NCBI GenBank assembly: GCA_017408485.1
Contig: JAFQUM010000038.1
Location: 1-62,965, forward strand
DNA length: 62,965 nucleotides
Direction of reading: 5' to 3'
DNA from: Clostridia bacterium
Lineage (GTDB): Bacteria > Bacillota > Clostridia > Oscillospirales > Butyricicoccaceae
A program made the position numbers and the translations under genes. The notes under the pieces are model-generated. The model was not told where the DNA came from, made no database searches, and saw nothing but the letters and a program-made list of their open reading frames with translations. How positions within the stretch are numbered: position 1 is the first letter of the stretch; the number at the start of each line of letters is the position of its first letter. Below are positions 9,052 to 17,564 of this stretch, one piece after another.

Positions 9052-9926
9052 TATTCTGCCTCTCCTTCCTTTTTGGGAGCCTCAGCTGCTGCAGGAGCTG
9101 CAGGACGCTGATAGGGGCGACCCTGAGGACCTCTGGGGCCTGCGGAGTACTGCTTGCGCTCGCCGAAGCGGCCGCCGCGCTCTCCACCCTGGGGTCTGCC
9201 GCCACGGTCACCACGACGGTCGTCACGACGATCATCACGGCGCTTGCGGTCTCTTTGATCTCTCTTGGGCATTTCAACACTGCCGCTTCTGGGGCCGGAG
9301 GTCAGAACTTCGCCATTGTACAGCCAAACCTTAACGCCGATGCGGCCATAGGTGGTGTGTGCCTCAGCAAAGCCGTAATCGATGTCGGCACGCAGAGTCT
9401 GCAGAGGAATAGTACCCTCATGATAATGTTCTGAACGAGCGATTTCAGCACCGCCGAGACGGCCGGAAACGCTGGTCTTGATACCCTTTGCACCAAGCTT
9501 CATAGCACGTCCCATAACCTGCTTCATAGCACGGCGGAAGGAAACACGCTTTTCAAGCTGGCTTGCAATATTCTCAGCGATGAGCTGAGCGTTGAGGTCA
9601 GGGTTACGAACTTCAACGATGCTGATTACTACGGGCTTGCCTACGAATGCGGAGGTCTCAGCCTGCAGCTTTTCGATGTCAGCGCCTGCCTTACCGACAA
9701 TCATGCCGGGGCGTGCGCAGTGGATGAAGAGATGAACCTTATCACCTTTTCTCTCTATCTCGATGGAGGGTACTCCAGCCTGATAAAGCTTTTTCTTAAG
9801 GTACTCTCTGATCTTGTAGTCTTCTACCAGGAGGTCGCCGACGTTACCGTCTTTGGCGAACCAGCGGGAATCCCAACCTTTGATAACGCCCACGCGAAGA
9901 CCGTGGGGATTTATTTTCTGGCCCAT
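9051..9926 (-). CDS. rpsC: 30S ribosomal protein S3 with charged C-terminal tail
   Basis: S3 lines the mRNA entry tunnel and has helicase-assisting activity with S4 and S5. The N-terminal KH domain ([17 protein letters not shown] motif, here [15 protein letters not shown]) and the C-terminal S3 domain ending in the [16 protein letters not shown] segment are intact. After about residue 215 comes a tail of about 75 residues rich in Arg, Asp, Gly and Gln ([19 protein letters not shown], then proline/alanine-rich KKEGEAE), making 291 residues against roughly 210-235 usual. Similar tails occur in other Clostridia. The ATG at 9926 follows AGGAGG. Confidence 0.96.
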   Translation of the reverse strand: MGQKINPHGLRVGVIKGWDSRWFAKDGNVGDLLVEDYKIREYLKKKLYQAGVPSIEIERKGDKVHLFIHCARPGMIVGKAGADIEKLQAETSAFVGKPVVISIVEVRNPDLNAQLIAENIASQLEKRVSFRRAMKQVMGRAMKLGAKGIKTSVSGRLGGAEIARSEHYHEGTIPLQTLRADIDYGFAEAHTTYGRIGVKVWLYNGEVLTSGPRSGSVEMPKRDQRDRKRRDDRRDDRRGDRGGRPQGGERGGRFGERKQYSAGPRGPQGRPYQRPAAPAAAEAPKKEGEAE

Positions 9927-9941
9927 AACTTACCTCCTGCC

Positions 9942-10283
9942 TTATTCTTTCTCAGCGAGAACCATGGTGATGTGGCTGGTTCTCTTGTTGATGCGAGCGG
10001 CGCTACCTCTTGCACGGGGCATAATTCTCTTGAGGATGGGGCCGGGGCCTACAAAGACCTTCGCAACATACAGCTTTTCGGGATTCATTTCAAAATTGTT
10101 TTCTGCGTTAGCAGCGCAGCTCTTCAGCAGCTTGAGAAGAGGCTCGCTTGCGGACTTCGGGGTGTTCAGAAGAATAGCCGAAGCCTGTGCAACGCTCTTG
10201 CCACGGATGAGGTCACAGACGATCTGGACCTTACGGGGAGCGATGCGGATATACTTAGCACTTGCTTTTGCTTCCATTTTCAT
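9942..10283 (-). CDS. rplV: 50S ribosomal protein L22
   Basis: A 113-residue L22, whose long hairpin lines the exit tunnel and affects macrolide sensitivity. It contains [20 protein letters not shown] and, at the hairpin, [20 protein letters not shown], then [12 protein letters not shown]. Two N-terminal ATGs are close together (MKMEAK); the first at 10283 follows a GGGGGA site. The gap to rpsS is 8 bases. Confidence 0.96.
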   Translation of the reverse strand: MKMEAKASAKYIRIAPRKVQIVCDLIRGKSVAQASAILLNTPKSASEPLLKLLKSCAANAENNFEMNPEKLYVAKVFVGPGPILKRIMPRARGSAARINKRTSHITMVLAEKE

Positions 10284-10291
10284 TCTCCCCC

Positions 10292-10561
10292 TTACTTAGT
10301 CTTGCTACCTGCGTGACCCCTGAAGGTACGGGTGGGTGCAAACTCGCCCAGCTTGTGGCCAACCATATCCTCGGTGACGTATACGGGTACGTGCTTTCTG
10401 CCATCGTGAACAGCAATGGTGTGTCCGACGAACTCAGGGAAAATGGTGGATGCTCTGGACCATGTCTTTAAAACTTTCTTATCGCCTGCTTCGTTAAGAG
10501 CAATAACTCTCTTAAGCAGCTCGGGAGCCACAAAGGGGCCCTTCTTAATGCTTCTGCCCAT
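10292..10561 (-). CDS. rpsS: 30S ribosomal protein S19
   Basis: An 89-residue S19 from the 30S head, bridging to 5S rRNA/L5 of the large subunit. It begins [19 protein letters not shown] and carries [20 protein letters not shown] and [18 protein letters not shown]. The start is ATG 10561 with AAGGAG ahead. It follows rplB by 15 bases. Confidence 0.97.
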   Translation of the reverse strand: MGRSIKKGPFVAPELLKRVIALNEAGDKKVLKTWSRASTIFPEFVGHTIAVHDGRKHVPVYVTEDMVGHKLGEFAPTRTFRGHAGSKTK

Positions 10562-10576
10562 TATGAAACTCCTTTC

Positions 10577-11410
10577 TTACTTGCTACCCGCACGCTTGAC
10601 GATCTGCTTGTCAGTGCGGTGATTTTTCTTACGTGTCTTATAACCAAGAGCGGGCTTGCCCCAAGGAGTAACAGGTCCGGGACGGCCGATGGGGGATTTA
10701 CCCTCACCACCACCGTGGGGGTGGTCGCAGGGGTTCATAACAGAACCGCGAACGGTGGGACGGATTCCCAGATGACGGGTCTTACCGGCCTTACCGCGAT
10801 TTACGTTCTCACTGTCGATGTTGCTGACCTGACCGATTGTAGCGCGGCAGCCCATCTTGATGAGGTGAACTTCGCCGGAGGGCAGACGAACCTGAGCGGC
10901 TGCGCCTTCCTTAGCCATGAGCTGTGCAGCTCCGCCGGCGGAACGAACCAGCTGACCGCCTCTTCCGGGGTACAGCTCGATGTTGTGGATCAAAGTACCC
11001 AGAGGGATGTTTGCGATGGGAAGGCAGTTGCCGGGCTTAATGTCAGCGGTCTCGCCGGAAATGACGACGTCGCCTACCTTAAGGCCGTGAGGAGCGAGGA
11101 TGTATCTCTTCTCGCCGTCCTCATACTGAACCAGCGCAATGTGAGCGGTGCGGTTGGGGTCGTATTCAAGAGTAAGAACTGTTGCGGGCATATCGATCTT
11201 ATCTCTCTTGAAGTCGATGATACGGTATTTTTTCTTGTTGCCGCCGCCCTGATGACGGACGGTGATCCTGCCGTAGCTGTTGCGACCAGCATTCTTCTTA
11301 AGATTTTCCAGCAGGCTCTTTTCAGGCTTTACCTTACTAAGCTCCGAATAGTCGGTCACGGTCATGTGACGACGGGAGGGAGTAGTAGGCTTGTAGCTCT
11401 TTATAGCCAT
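10577..11410 (-). CDS. rplB: 50S ribosomal protein L2
   Basis: A 277-residue L2, a primary 23S rRNA binder required for subunit association and close to the peptidyl transferase centre. Seen are the N-terminal [19 protein letters not shown], the [20 protein letters not shown] block, and the C-terminal [19 protein letters not shown] with the near-invariant histidine of the peptidyl-transferase-proximal loop. The ATG at 11410 follows AGGAGAG. A 74-base gap upstream, with the small hairpin GCCGTAT/ATACGGC, separates it from rplW. Confidence 0.97.
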   Translation of the reverse strand: MAIKSYKPTTPSRRHMTVTDYSELSKVKPEKSLLENLKKNAGRNSYGRITVRHQGGGNKKKYRIIDFKRDKIDMPATVLTLEYDPNRTAHIALVQYEDGEKRYILAPHGLKVGDVVISGETADIKPGNCLPIANIPLGTLIHNIELYPGRGGQLVRSAGGAAQLMAKEGAAAQVRLPSGEVHLIKMGCRATIGQVSNIDSENVNRGKAGKTRHLGIRPTVRGSVMNPCDHPHGGGEGKSPIGRPGPVTPWGKPALGYKTRKKNHRTDKQIVKRAGSK

Positions 11411-11484
11411 GATGTATTCACTCTCCTGTTAATTTTCGTTTTGCGCCGTATTATACGGCATACATACTTAAAGGCGGGTATCTA

Positions 11485-11778
11485 TTATACCATGCCCTCG
11501 AACAGCTCGATTGCCTTGCTGTCGGAAGTAAGGGTTACTATAGCCTTCTTATAAGCGGCAGTCTTACCGACATGAACGCCCATACGCTTTTCCTTACCCT
11601 TAACGTTAATGGTGTTAACGCTCTTAACCTTGACACTGAAGATTTCTTCAATTGCCTTCTTGATCTCGATCTTGCCGGCATCGCGTGCTACCTGGAAAAC
11701 GTACTTCTTGTCAGCAACAGCGGACATAGAACGCTCGGTAATGATGGGCTTTACGATAATATCATATGCGGTCTTCAT
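11485..11778 (-). CDS. rplW: 50S ribosomal protein L23
   Basis: A 97-residue L23, which sits at the tunnel exit and docks trigger factor and SRP. Conserved segments are [13 protein letters not shown] at the start, [20 protein letters not shown], and [20 protein letters not shown]. The ATG at 11778 overlaps the rplD stop at 11775 (ATGA), indicating coupling. It is followed by a 74-base spacer before rplB. Confidence 0.97.
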   Translation of the reverse strand: MKTAYDIIVKPIITERSMSAVADKKYVFQVARDAGKIEIKKAIEEIFSVKVKSVNTINVKGKEKRMGVHVGKTAAYKKAIVTLTSDSKAIELFEGMV

Positions 11779-12398
11779 TTTGCGTACACCTCCTGAATCT
11801 TGAGAGCAGCTTCCTTGTCGACAAGCAGCTTGTCAGCCTTCAGAATGTCATAAACCGAAATAACGGAAGAGATGGTAGTCTTGACACCGGGGATGTTTCT
11901 GCCGGAGAGAACAACGTTCTTTCTTACTTCGGGGGTGATAACAAGGGCCTTGGGTGCTTCAAAAGCGTCAACGAAGCTCTGGAAAGCCTTGGTCTTGATT
12001 TCGCCCATTTCAAGAGAGTCGATAACGATGAACTGACCTGCTGCAACCTTTGCGGAAAGTGCAGAGCAGATAGCCAGCTTACGTGCCTTCTTGTTCATGG
12101 ACACAGCATAGCTGCGGGGCTTGGGGCCGAGAGCGATACCGCCGTGGGTCCACTGGGGAGCGCGGGTGCTGCCCTGACGAGCGCGACCTGTTCCCTTCTG
12201 TCTCCAGGGCTTCTTTCCGCCGCCGCTGACTTCAGCGCGGGTCAGAGTGCTCTGTGTGCCCTGTCTCTTGTTAGCGAGATGAGCCTTAACAGCTTCGTGC
12301 ATAACAACAGTATTGGGCTCGATGCCGAATACACTGTCAAGCAGTTCGAGTGTGCCGGTCTCTTTACCGGCCATGTTAAATACTTTAATAGTAGCCAT
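11775..12398 (-). CDS. rplD: 50S ribosomal protein L4
   Basis: A 207-residue L4, whose loop reaches into the exit tunnel and which autoregulates the S10 operon in Gammaproteobacteria. The tunnel loop [19 protein letters not shown] is unmistakable. The N-terminus [19 protein letters not shown] is typical. The ATG at 12398 follows GGAGG, 17 bases downstream of rplC, and the 3' end overlaps rplW by four bases. Confidence 0.97.
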   Translation of the reverse strand: MATIKVFNMAGKETGTLELLDSVFGIEPNTVVMHEAVKAHLANKRQGTQSTLTRAEVSGGGKKPWRQKGTGRARQGSTRAPQWTHGGIALGPKPRSYAVSMNKKARKLAICSALSAKVAAGQFIVIDSLEMGEIKTKAFQSFVDAFEAPKALVITPEVRKNVVLSGRNIPGVKTTISSVISVYDILKADKLLVDKEAALKIQEVYAK

Positions 12399-12415
12399 TG
12401 TATTTCCTCCCTCGC

Positions 12416-13051
12416 TTAAGCCTTCTTGACAGCGTCTTTGAGGTAAACGATTCCGCCCTTAGGACCGGGGATCGCGCCTCTGACAGCGATCATATTGCTT
12501 TCTGCGTCAACCTTGACAACAACAAGGTTCTGGATGGTAACCTGCTCTACGCCCAGGTGACCGGCCATCTTCTTGCCGGGCATTACACGAGAGGGGTCGG
12601 TGTTAGCGCCCATAGAACCGATGGAGCGGTGAACGGGGCCGACGCCGTGGGTGTGTTCCTGAGAATGGCAGTTCCAACGCTTTACTACGCCGGCGTAGCC
12701 CTTACCTTTGCTGATACCAACAACGTCGATCTTGTCGCCTTCAGCGAAAACGTCTGCGAGAAGTGTGTCGCCTACGTTAAGAGCGCTGCAGTCATCAAGT
12801 CTGAACTCCTTGAGGTACTTCTTGGGAGCTACTCCTGCTTTTTCGAAATGTCCCTTTGCGGGCTTGGTCAGCTTCTTTTCGTTAGCATCGCAGAAACCGA
12901 GCTGTACGGAATCGTATCCGTCCTTGTCCGCTGTCTTCTTCTGAACAACGGTGCAGGGGCCTGCTTCGATAACGGTAACAGGGATGACCTTTCCTGTTTC
13001 ATCGAAGATCTGAGTCATACCGATCTTCTTTCCGATGATTGCCTTTTGCAC
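12416..13051 (-). CDS. rplC: 50S ribosomal protein L3
   Basis: A 211-residue L3, an assembly initiator whose loop approaches the peptidyl transferase centre. It begins [21 protein letters not shown] over the first 21 residues ([10 protein letters not shown] is the signature) and includes [25 protein letters not shown] central residues where the conserved glutamine/histidine loop lies. The ATG at 13051 follows GGAGG. It is preceded by a 156-base spacer with a strong hairpin after rpsJ. Confidence 0.97.
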   Translation of the reverse strand: MQKAIIGKKIGMTQIFDETGKVIPVTVIEAGPCTVVQKKTADKDGYDSVQLGFCDANEKKLTKPAKGHFEKAGVAPKKYLKEFRLDDCSALNVGDTLLADVFAEGDKIDVVGISKGKGYAGVVKRWNCHSQEHTHGVGPVHRSIGSMGANTDPSRVMPGKKMAGHLGVEQVTIQNLVVVKVDAESNMIAVRGAIPGPKGGIVYLKDAVKKA

Positions 13052-13130
13052 TTTATTTTCCTCCTTACAGGCATTGGTTGAAATGCAGTACGCGGTTGTA
13101 ACGGAGCCGCGCCTTCACTTTCCAACATGA

Positions 13131-13160
13131 CCTGCCCGCCTCAAATATTTGCGGGTCAGG
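13131..13160 (-). promoter_or_regulatory. Hairpin in the rpsJ-rplC spacer
   Basis: In the 156-base gap between rpsJ and rplC, CCTG-CCCGC and GCGGG-T-CAGG form a roughly 9-pair stem with one bulged base and an AT-rich loop. No T-run follows in the direction of transcription, so it is not a plain terminator. A role as an RNA stability or regulatory structure is possible, but I cannot assign one. Confidence 0.45.
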
Positions 13161-13207
13161 GCTTTTGACTTAATAAAAGTCTTGCGTGGGGTTTGCGGGG
13201 ATGGGTT

Positions 13208-13519
13208 TTACAGCTTTATCTCAATCTCAACACCAGCGGGAAGATCAAGGCCTGTGAGAGCCTCAACGGTCTTCGCTGTGGGCTGAAGAATGTCGATCAC
13301 GCGCTTGTGGGTGCGGCGTTCAAACTGCTCGCGGGAATCTTTGTACTTATGAACAGCGCGAAGGATGGTAACAACCTTCTTCTCGGTGGGCAGGGGGATG
13401 GGACCGGAAACCTCAACGCCTGTGCGCTTTACGGTCTCAACGATTTTTGCTGCTGCCTGATCGATGACCTGATGATCATAAGCCTTAAGTCTGATGCGGA
13501 TTTTCTTCATGTCTGCCAT
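13208..13519 (-). CDS. rpsJ: 30S ribosomal protein S10
   Basis: The first gene of the S10 operon, 103 residues. S10 sits in the 30S head and also acts with NusB in transcription antitermination. It reads [20 protein letters not shown] and contains [16 protein letters not shown], the conserved [14 protein letters not shown] block and the C-terminal [13 protein letters not shown]. The ATG at 13519 follows AGGAGG. It is preceded by a leader of about 345 bases and a sigma-A promoter. Confidence 0.97.
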   Translation of the reverse strand: MADMKKIRIRLKAYDHQVIDQAAAKIVETVKRTGVEVSGPIPLPTEKKVVTILRAVHKYKDSREQFERRTHKRVIDILQPTAKTVEALTGLDLPAGVEIEIKL

Positions 13520-13866
13520 GGGGATTTCCTCCTGTTATTTTACAATGTTTTAATAGTATCATTTTGACACCGACATTGTACGGTCGAAAGTAGCAACCTC
13601 GCCGCGTGTATCTCGCTTTTTGGCATAAATATAACCGGCGATATACACATCAGTCCGGCATAATTGCATACGTTGGTCTCCCACCAAGGCTTATCTGCGC
13701 ACGCGCAGACAGTTCCCGGGCATTGCGGGGTACTCGAATGCTATTACTTTCTGCCGCCCGATTGTCGGACCTACTCCACTTAAGTTACCCGCTAATAAGC
13801 GGCAATCTTAAGCTTCATCGCCATCTGCGCTTCTGCGCGCAGACATAGTACGCCCTTTGCAGGCGC
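13520..13866 (-). promoter_or_regulatory. Long 5' leader of the S10 ribosomal operon
   Basis: Between the promoter at 13873-13901 and the rpsJ start lie about 345 untranslated bases with several GC-rich inverted repeats, such as CTGCGC/GCGCAG pairs near 13699-13710 and 13829-13844. I see no convincing reading frame and no terminator with a T-run next to rpsJ. By analogy, long S10 leaders can be sites of autogenous control by a ribosomal protein, but I do not recognise a known motif here. Confidence 0.5.
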
Positions 13867-13872
13867 TATTTG

Positions 13873-13901
13873 ATAATATCACTTCAGACAATAGTTGTCA
13901 A
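13873..13901 (-). promoter_or_regulatory. Sigma-A promoter of the S10 operon
   Basis: Read on the minus strand: consensus -35 TTGACA (13901-13896), a 17-base spacer, then TATTAT (13878-13873), 5 of 6 to consensus. It is the only strong promoter seen upstream of rpsJ and is suited to high expression of the ribosomal block. Confidence 0.75.
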
Positions 13902-14036
13902 TAGTTTTTTTACACTTTTTTTCAAGTTTTTTCAGTGCTTTCAAGATCTTGTGTTTGATACTCAAATTACCCCAAAATCTACTCGCACGCGTATATATAT
14001 TATATATAGGTATCGGCAAAGCTCGCTGCGTTCGCA

Positions 14037-14148
14037 ATGAAATATTTTGCCGTTGGCAAAATATGAAATCTGCCGTCGGCAGATGAAATCCGCATTCTGC
14101 GGATGAAATATTTGCCTTCGGCAAATGTTAAGGTGTCGCTACGCGACA
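14037..14148. repeat. Hairpin array, ATGAAAT-linked
   Basis: A run of short perfect inverted repeats separated by the linker ATGAAAT: ATTTTGCC/GGCAAAAT, CTGCC/GGCAG, CCGC/GCGG and ATTTGCC/GGCAAAT, followed by TGTCGC/GCGACA. Loops are 3-5 bases. The same module order with different but still self-complementary stems occurs at 36359 and 58060, so the arrays evolve with compensatory changes. No gene is seen from 13902 to 14455. Confidence 0.8.
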
Positions 14149-14202
14149 AAATTGTTAAGCGCAGGAGGCAGAGGGCTGCCTCCCCTACGGTGTATTTTTT
14201 AA

Positions 14203-14406
14203 TATGAATTGCAATCTGTGATTGCATAAATTGAAAGTATTACTTTCATGAATTGCGGTTATTACCGCGTGTCGGTATCCGCTTCGCGGATTTCTTAAAT
14301 AGGTCGGCACAGCCGACACCTTCATGAGCCGCAAGGCTCAATTCATGGCAAGGCCAATTCATGACAATATATTGTCAATTCATGCAGATGAAATCTGCAA
14401 TTCATA
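14203..14406. repeat. Hairpin array, ATGAATT/AATTCAT-linked
   Basis: A second array with a related linker, ATGAATT on one side and its complement AATTCAT on the other. Stems include GCAATC/GATTGC, GAAAGTA/TACTTTC, GCGGT/ACCGC, GTCGGC/GCCGAC, GAGCC/GGCTC, GACAAT/ATTGTC and GCAGAT/ATCTGC. Between this and the previous array (14160-14185) is GGAGGCAG/CTGCCTCC. Function unknown. Confidence 0.7.
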
Positions 14407-14408
14407 AC

Positions 14409-14443
14409 AAAAATGACGATCTGCCAAGCAGATCGTCATTTTT
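14409..14443 (-). terminator. Rho-independent terminator after rpsU
   Basis: A 16-pair perfect stem, AAAAATGACGATCTGC and its complement, with a 3-base loop. A run of T follows on the minus strand 13 bases downstream of the rpsU stop. The symmetric A/T ends mean it could stop transcription from either side. Confidence 0.9.
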
Positions 14444-14455
14444 ATATAAAGTCTC

Positions 14456-14638
14456 TTATCTGTACATTTTCTTCTTAGCGCGTGCGGCCTCGCTCTTTTT
14501 GCGACGTCTTACGCTGGGACTCTCGTAGTGCTCATGCTTACGGAGATCAGAAAGTACACCGGACTTTGCACAGGAACGCTTAAATCTTCTGAGAGCGCTG
14601 TCCAGAGATTCATCCTGCTTGACGCGGATTTCTGCCAT
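14456..14638 (-). CDS. rpsU: 30S ribosomal protein S21
   Basis: A 60-residue S21, which binds near the 3' end of 16S rRNA and aids mRNA recruitment. It reads [20 protein letters not shown] and continues with the basic C-terminus [17 protein letters not shown]. The ATG at 14638 follows GGAGG. It has its own consensus promoter (14705-14733) and terminator, so it is monocistronic here. Confidence 0.96.
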   Translation of the reverse strand: MAEIRVKQDESLDSALRRFKRSCAKSGVLSDLRKHEHYESPSVRRRKKSEAARAKKKMYR

Positions 14639-14704
14639 TTAGTTTTCCCTCCCTCCGTTAGTGGACACGTTTTTCAGCGTTGGACCTTTTCCAACACAAA
14701 AGAC

Positions 14705-14733
14705 ATTATACCTATTTTGAAATTAGTTGTCAA
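14705..14733 (-). promoter_or_regulatory. Consensus sigma-A promoter of rpsU
   Basis: On the minus strand a perfect TTGACA (14733-14728), a 17-base spacer and a perfect TATAAT (14710-14705). It lies in the 102-base gap between leuS and rpsU. The leader carries a small hairpin, GTTGGA/TCCAAC. Confidence 0.85.
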
Positions 14734-14740
14734 GGGTATT

Positions 14741-17149
14741 TTACTGAGGTTTTACAACAAAATTGACTATTTTGCCGCGAATAACAATAACCTTGACAAT
14801 ATTCATACCCTGAAGAGCTGCCGCAACGGCTTCGTCAGCCTGAGCGGTTGCCTTGATATCATCCTCAGAAGCGTCTGCTGCAACCGCAACAACGCCCTTC
14901 AGCTTGCCATTGACCTGAACAGCGATCTCGATGGTGCTTTCAACGGTCTTCGCCTCATCGTATACGGGCCACTGAGTCTTAGCAAGCAGATTCCTGTCGC
15001 CCATCTTTTCGTTAAGCTCTTCGGTAAGGTGGGGAGCAAAGGGATTGAGCAATGTGATAAGGGTCTTAAACTCAGCCTCGTTAACGCCGTTCTTGTCAAA
15101 CTGATTTATGAGCGCCATCATTGCAGCGATAGCGGTGTTGAACTTCATACCCTCAATATCCTGAGTGACCTTCTTGATGGTCTTATGCATTGCACTTTCG
15201 TTAGCGGCAGAGTATTCCTTGCCGGGCTTTATGTTATCGGACATTGCGGCAATTCTGTCAAGGAATCTCTTACAACCCTTGATTGCGGAAGCGCTCCAAG
15301 GAGCAGCCTTTTCAAAGTCACCGATGAACATTTCATACAGACGAAGTGTATCTGCGCCGTACTCATTGATAATATCATCGGGGTTAATAACATTACCGCG
15401 GCTCTTACTCATCTTTTCGCCGTTTTCACCAAGGATCATTCCGTGGCTTGTGCGCTTTGCGTAAGGCTCGGACATAGGCACTACGCCGATATCATAAAGG
15501 AACTTATGCCAGAAACGGCTGTAAAGCAGGTGGAGTGTGGTATGCTCCATACCGCCGTTGTACCAATCAACGGGCATCCAGTAATCGATAGCTTCCTTGG
15601 AAGTAAGAGCATCGTTGTTGGTGGGATCGATATAACGGAGGAAATACCAGCTGGAGCCCGCCCACTGAGGCATGGTGTCAGTCTCACGCTTTGCGGGAGC
15701 GCCGCAATGAGGACAGGTGGTATTTATCCAATCGGTGCACTTGGACAGAGGAGACTCGCCGTTATCGGTAGGCTCATAGCTGTCTATCTCAGGCAGGCGC
15801 AGGGGTAACTCGCTTTCGGGAACAGGAACCCAGCCGCACTTTTCGCAATATACCAGAGGAATGGGCTCACCCCAATAGCGCTGACGGGAGAATACCCAGT
15901 CACGAAGCTTGTAGTTGACCTTGGTGTGACCCTTGCCGTTTTCTTCAAGCCACTTCTTGATAGCGACCTTTGCGTCCTCAACAGACAGACCGGTCAAGAA
16001 GCCGGAGTTGACCATAATACCGGTCTCACAATCGGTGAAGGCTTCCTTTTCGATATCTCCGCCTGCAACGACCTCAATGATGGGAAGATCAAACTTCTTT
16101 GCAAACTCCCAGTCACGAGTATCATGTCCGGGAACCGCCATAATAGCACCTGTGCCGTAGCTCATAAGGACATAGTCAGAAACAAAGATGGGTATCTGTG
16201 TTCCGTTTACGGGATTGATAGCGCAAACGCCGTCAAGCTTAACACCGGTCTTATCCTTCTGCAGCTCGGTACGCTCGAAATCGGACTTTCTTGCAGCTTC
16301 CTGACGATATGCGCGAACACTCTCGATATTGCTGATCTTATCAGCCCACTTTTCGATATAAGGATGCTCGGGAGACATAACCATATATGTAACACCGAAC
16401 AGAGTATCGGGACGGGTGGTATAAACAGTCAGAGTCTCGCCCTCGGTGGTGGTAAAGTCTACCTCCGCGCCCTCGGATCTGCCGATCCAGTTGATCTGCT
16501 GAGTCTTGACTCTGGGCAGGAAGTCAACTGTATCAAGATCATCAATAAGGCGCTGAGCATAGGCAGTGATCTTAAGCATCCACTGGCTCTTTTCGCGGCG
16601 GACGACTTCGCTTCCGCAACGCTCGCAAACGCCGTTTACGACCTCTTCGTTTGCAAGAACGCACTTGCAGGAGGTACACCAGTTAACAGGCATAGTGGTC
16701 TTGTAAGCAAGACCCTTTTCAAACATCTTCAGGAATATCCACTGAGTCCACTTGTAATAGTTGGGATCGGTGGTGTTTATTTCTCTGTCCCAATCGAAAC
16801 CAAGGCCGATGGACTGAAGCTGCTCCTTAAAGCGGGCAACATTGTTCTCGGTTACCTGACGGGGATGAATGTGATTCTTGATAGCATAGTTTTCGGTAGG
16901 CAGACCGAATGCGTCCCAACCGATGGGGAACAGAACATTCTTGCCTTCCATTCTCTTTTTACGGGATACGATATCCAATGCGGTGTAGGGACGGGGATGT
17001 CCTATATGCAGACCTGCACCGGAGGGATAAGGGAACTCGATAAGAGCAAAGAACTTTTCCTTGTCGCTCTTCTGCTCTGCGCAAAATGCTTTTTCATCCT
17101 GCCAACGTTTTTGCCACTTTTTCTCAATGTTTTTGAAATCGTAAAACAT
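14741..17149 (-). CDS. leuS: Leucyl-tRNA synthetase
   Basis: A class Ia aminoacyl-tRNA synthetase of 802 residues, the usual size for Bacillota, charging tRNA-Leu in the cytosol. The HIGH motif is at residues 48-51 ([14 protein letters not shown]) and KMSKS at about residue 578 ([10 protein letters not shown]). Between them lies the editing (CP1) domain, including [19 protein letters not shown] and [15 protein letters not shown]. Two zinc-knuckle regions are visible, CTSCKC ... CERCG and CEKCGW ... CPHCG. It is the last gene of the smc-ftsY-...-rsfS-leuS run; rpsU beyond it has its own promoter. Confidence 0.98.
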   Translation of the reverse strand: MFYDFKNIEKKWQKRWQDEKAFCAEQKSDKEKFFALIEFPYPSGAGLHIGHPRPYTALDIVSRKKRMEGKNVLFPIGWDAFGLPTENYAIKNHIHPRQVTENNVARFKEQLQSIGLGFDWDREINTTDPNYYKWTQWIFLKMFEKGLAYKTTMPVNWCTSCKCVLANEEVVNGVCERCGSEVVRREKSQWMLKITAYAQRLIDDLDTVDFLPRVKTQQINWIGRSEGAEVDFTTTEGETLTVYTTRPDTLFGVTYMVMSPEHPYIEKWADKISNIESVRAYRQEAARKSDFERTELQKDKTGVKLDGVCAINPVNGTQIPIFVSDYVLMSYGTGAIMAVPGHDTRDWEFAKKFDLPIIEVVAGGDIEKEAFTDCETGIMVNSGFLTGLSVEDAKVAIKKWLEENGKGHTKVNYKLRDWVFSRQRYWGEPIPLVYCEKCGWVPVPESELPLRLPEIDSYEPTDNGESPLSKCTDWINTTCPHCGAPAKRETDTMPQWAGSSWYFLRYIDPTNNDALTSKEAIDYWMPVDWYNGGMEHTTLHLLYSRFWHKFLYDIGVVPMSEPYAKRTSHGMILGENGEKMSKSRGNVINPDDIINEYGADTLRLYEMFIGDFEKAAPWSASAIKGCKRFLDRIAAMSDNIKPGKEYSAANESAMHKTIKKVTQDIEGMKFNTAIAAMMALINQFDKNGVNEAEFKTLITLLNPFAPHLTEELNEKMGDRNLLAKTQWPVYDEAKTVESTIEIAVQVNGKLKGVVAVAADASEDDIKATAQADEAVAAALQGMNIVKVIVIRGKIVNFVVKPQ

Positions 17150-17201
17150 AAAACATCTTCCTCTATTTTATATATTATTTTAATACTCTGAATTAACCTG
17201 C

Positions 17202-17564
17202 TTACTCTTTGATGAGCAGCTTTTCAATGTCAACGGTGACTGCGTCGCCCCACAGACGCTCGAGGGCATACATTTCTCTTGCTTCTTCCATAAAGATATT
17301 GACTACAACGGTGCTGTAATCCATCAACACCCAGCTGGAGGTAACCCCTTCAATGTGATGGGGCATAACTCCGTCTTCCTTCAGCTTGACCTCTATCTCC
17401 TCGGACAGAGCGCGTAGGTGGGGAGTTGACATACCTGTCATAACGATAAAATAATCTGCCAGGGTGGTCTGCTCACCTACCTGTAGGACGGTTATTTCTC
17501 CCGCCTTTTTGCTGTCAGCTAACTTAACGATCTTTTCCATTAGTTCTTTTGCAGACATTTCCAT
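17202..17564 (-). CDS. rsfS: Ribosomal silencing factor RsfS
   Basis: A 120-residue RsfS (DUF143/Iojap family). The protein binds L14 and blocks subunit joining when nutrients are scarce. Family features are DYFIVMTGMSTPHLRALSEE and the conserved W near VTSSWVLMDYSTVVVNIFMEEAREMY (given in pieces: VTSSWVLMDYSTVVV, then IFMEEAREMYALERLWGDA). The start overlaps or abuts the nadD-yqeK stop at 17564, and it lies 52 bases upstream of leuS, a common neighbour. Confidence 0.95.
   Translation of the reverse strand: MEMSAKELMEKIVKLADSKKAGEITVLQVGEQTTLADYFIVMTGMSTPHLRALSEEIEVKLKEDGVMPHHIEGVTSSWVLMDYSTVVVNIFMEEAREMYALERLWGDAVTVDIEKLLIKE

Noticed and set aside
14037..14406. Possible CRISPR array (regular short repeats)
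   Set aside because: The repeating parts are 7-base linkers and small inverted repeats, not identical 25-37 base repeats with unique spacers, and no cas genes are present.
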